From UBA4615 sp035628395 (lineage in GTDB: Bacteria > Pseudomonadota > Gammaproteobacteria > Burkholderiales > Burkholderiaceae_E), in NCBI GenBank assembly GCA_035628395.1, contig DASPJX010000333.1:1-6251 (forward strand): a DNA stretch of 6,251 nt, written 5' to 3'. Made by a program: the position numbers and the translations under genes. Positions 5,878 through 6,251 of this stretch are shown here, one piece after another. How positions within the stretch are numbered: the stretch's first letter is position 1; every line of letters begins with the position of its first letter. Under the pieces are notes generated by a model. It worked only from the letters and a program-made list of their open reading frames with translations, was not told the origin of the DNA and did not search any database.

Positions 5878-5926
5878 GCGATCCCGAGGCGCCCGTCGGC
5901 GCGACGCGATCCCCGGCGGGCCCGTC
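5878..5926. repeat. Imperfect direct duplication (about 20 bp, 28-bp offset) in the convergent spacer
   Basis: GCGATCCC at 5878-5885 recurs at 5906-5913, and GCCCGTC at 5891-5897 recurs at 5920-5926, so a unit of about 20 bp is repeated imperfectly with a 28-29 bp offset. CCCGGCGCGA at 5872-5881 also recurs at 5929-5938. The second copy runs into the stop codon of the right-hand gene. It looks like a decayed tandem duplication, though base composition makes short matches common. Confidence 0.35.
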
Positions 5927-6245
5927 AGCCCGGCGCGAGCCGGCGAGCCGCCGCCCGGCGGCGCCGCTCCGCGTCCAGGGAGATCACGTTGTCGACGACC
6001 TCCGCCGGCGCGCGCGGCGCGTCGACGTCCTCGATCCGCTCCTCGGGCGCCGGCAGCGCCGGCGCCCGGGCCTGCGAGGCGAGCGCCCAGACGCCCGCCA
6101 TCGCGCCGGTCGACACCGTGGCGAGCCCCACCGTCCAGTACGACCACGTCGCCCAGTAGGCCTGCCACGAGCGCACCGCGTGCTCGACCGCGGCGACGTC
6201 GAGGCTCGCGAGCGTCGTGCCCAGCGCCGTCGTGAACAGCGCCAC
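5925..6245 (-). CDS. Small Trp-rich single-pass membrane protein of unknown function (start may lie beyond right edge)
   Basis: The minus-strand frame opens at GTG 6245-6243, only 6 nt from the window edge, and ends at TGA 5927-5925, giving at least 106 residues. An amphipathic aromatic stretch (Trp27, Tyr30, Trp31, Trp34, Tyr36, Trp37) runs into a single predicted membrane helix at about 37-56 (TVGLATVSTGAMAGVWALA). The remainder is a hydrophilic tail: a Pro/Ala/Glu segment (60-85), then VVDNVISLDAERRRR and a basic C-terminus. No signal peptidase site, Cys pair or known domain is seen. The basic tail after one helix suggests a cytoplasmic C-terminus by the positive-inside rule. It converges on the integrase-like gene, so a shared operon is excluded. 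The frame has no stop before the edge, so the true start may be further right. I do not recognise the family. Confidence 0.6.
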   Translation of the reverse strand: MALFTTALGTTLASLDVAAVEHAVRSWQAYWATWSYWTVGLATVSTGAMAGVWALASQARAPALPAPEERIEDVDAPRAPAEVVDNVISLDAERRRRAAARRLAPG

Positions 6246-6251
6246 CGGCGC

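Noticed and set aside
4525..6168. Long minus-strand and additional plus-strand frames over the integrase-like gene
   Set aside because: They are Arg/Ala/Pro-rich shadows; only the frame from 4458 shows conserved domain order and motifs.
1..6251. tRNA, rRNA, CRISPR array or riboswitch
   Set aside because: No cloverleaf, rRNA-like sequence, regularly spaced repeats with unique spacers, or known riboswitch core could be recognised by eye.

Overview
The window is very GC-rich DNA (by eye well above 70% GC) with tightly packed genes and almost no AT-rich sequence outside short regulatory patches. Protein types and codon use suggest a high-GC proteobacterium, most likely a betaproteobacterium of the Burkholderiales. 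That placement is an inference from protein resemblance only; no rRNA or other marker gene is present.

Layout. Positions 1-4340 hold a minus-strand cluster that reads right to left. (1) 4340-3096 is a free-standing FAD/NAD(P) oxidoreductase of the type otherwise found fused to the N-terminus of selenide, water dikinase (SelD). (2) 3044-2076 is a radical SAM protein of the ArsS / rSAM-SeCys family, carrying Cys at the position that many relatives fill with selenocysteine. (3) 2070-1921 is a 49-codon small ORF with a hexapeptide repeat encoded by an 18-bp tandem repeat. (4) 1924 to beyond the left edge is a fusion of a TVP38/TMEM64 (SNARE-associated) membrane domain and a mercuric-reductase-like flavin disulfide oxidoreductase; its first codon overlaps the stop of the small ORF (GTGA). 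The gaps are 51 bp, 5 bp and a 4-bp overlap, so one transcript is likely.

A 117-bp divergent spacer (4341-4457) with several inverted repeats separates this cluster from a plus-strand gene at 4458-5834. That gene encodes a full-length phage-integrase-like protein that has lost most of its active site and contains no tyrosine at all. After a 90-bp convergent spacer with a GC-rich hairpin and an imperfect duplication, a minus-strand gene (6245-5925, possibly longer) encodes a small Trp-rich protein with one predicted membrane helix.

How it may work together. The left cluster combines two flavin/NAD(P) redox proteins, a radical SAM enzyme and a membrane domain. This fits metalloid or selenium/arsenic-related redox chemistry, but neither arsM nor selD is in the window, so the substrate cannot be named. 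The most unusual items are the tyrosine-less integrase sharing a palindrome-rich divergent promoter region with this cluster, and the pairing of a SelD-type flavoprotein lacking SelD with a Cys version of the radical SAM protein.
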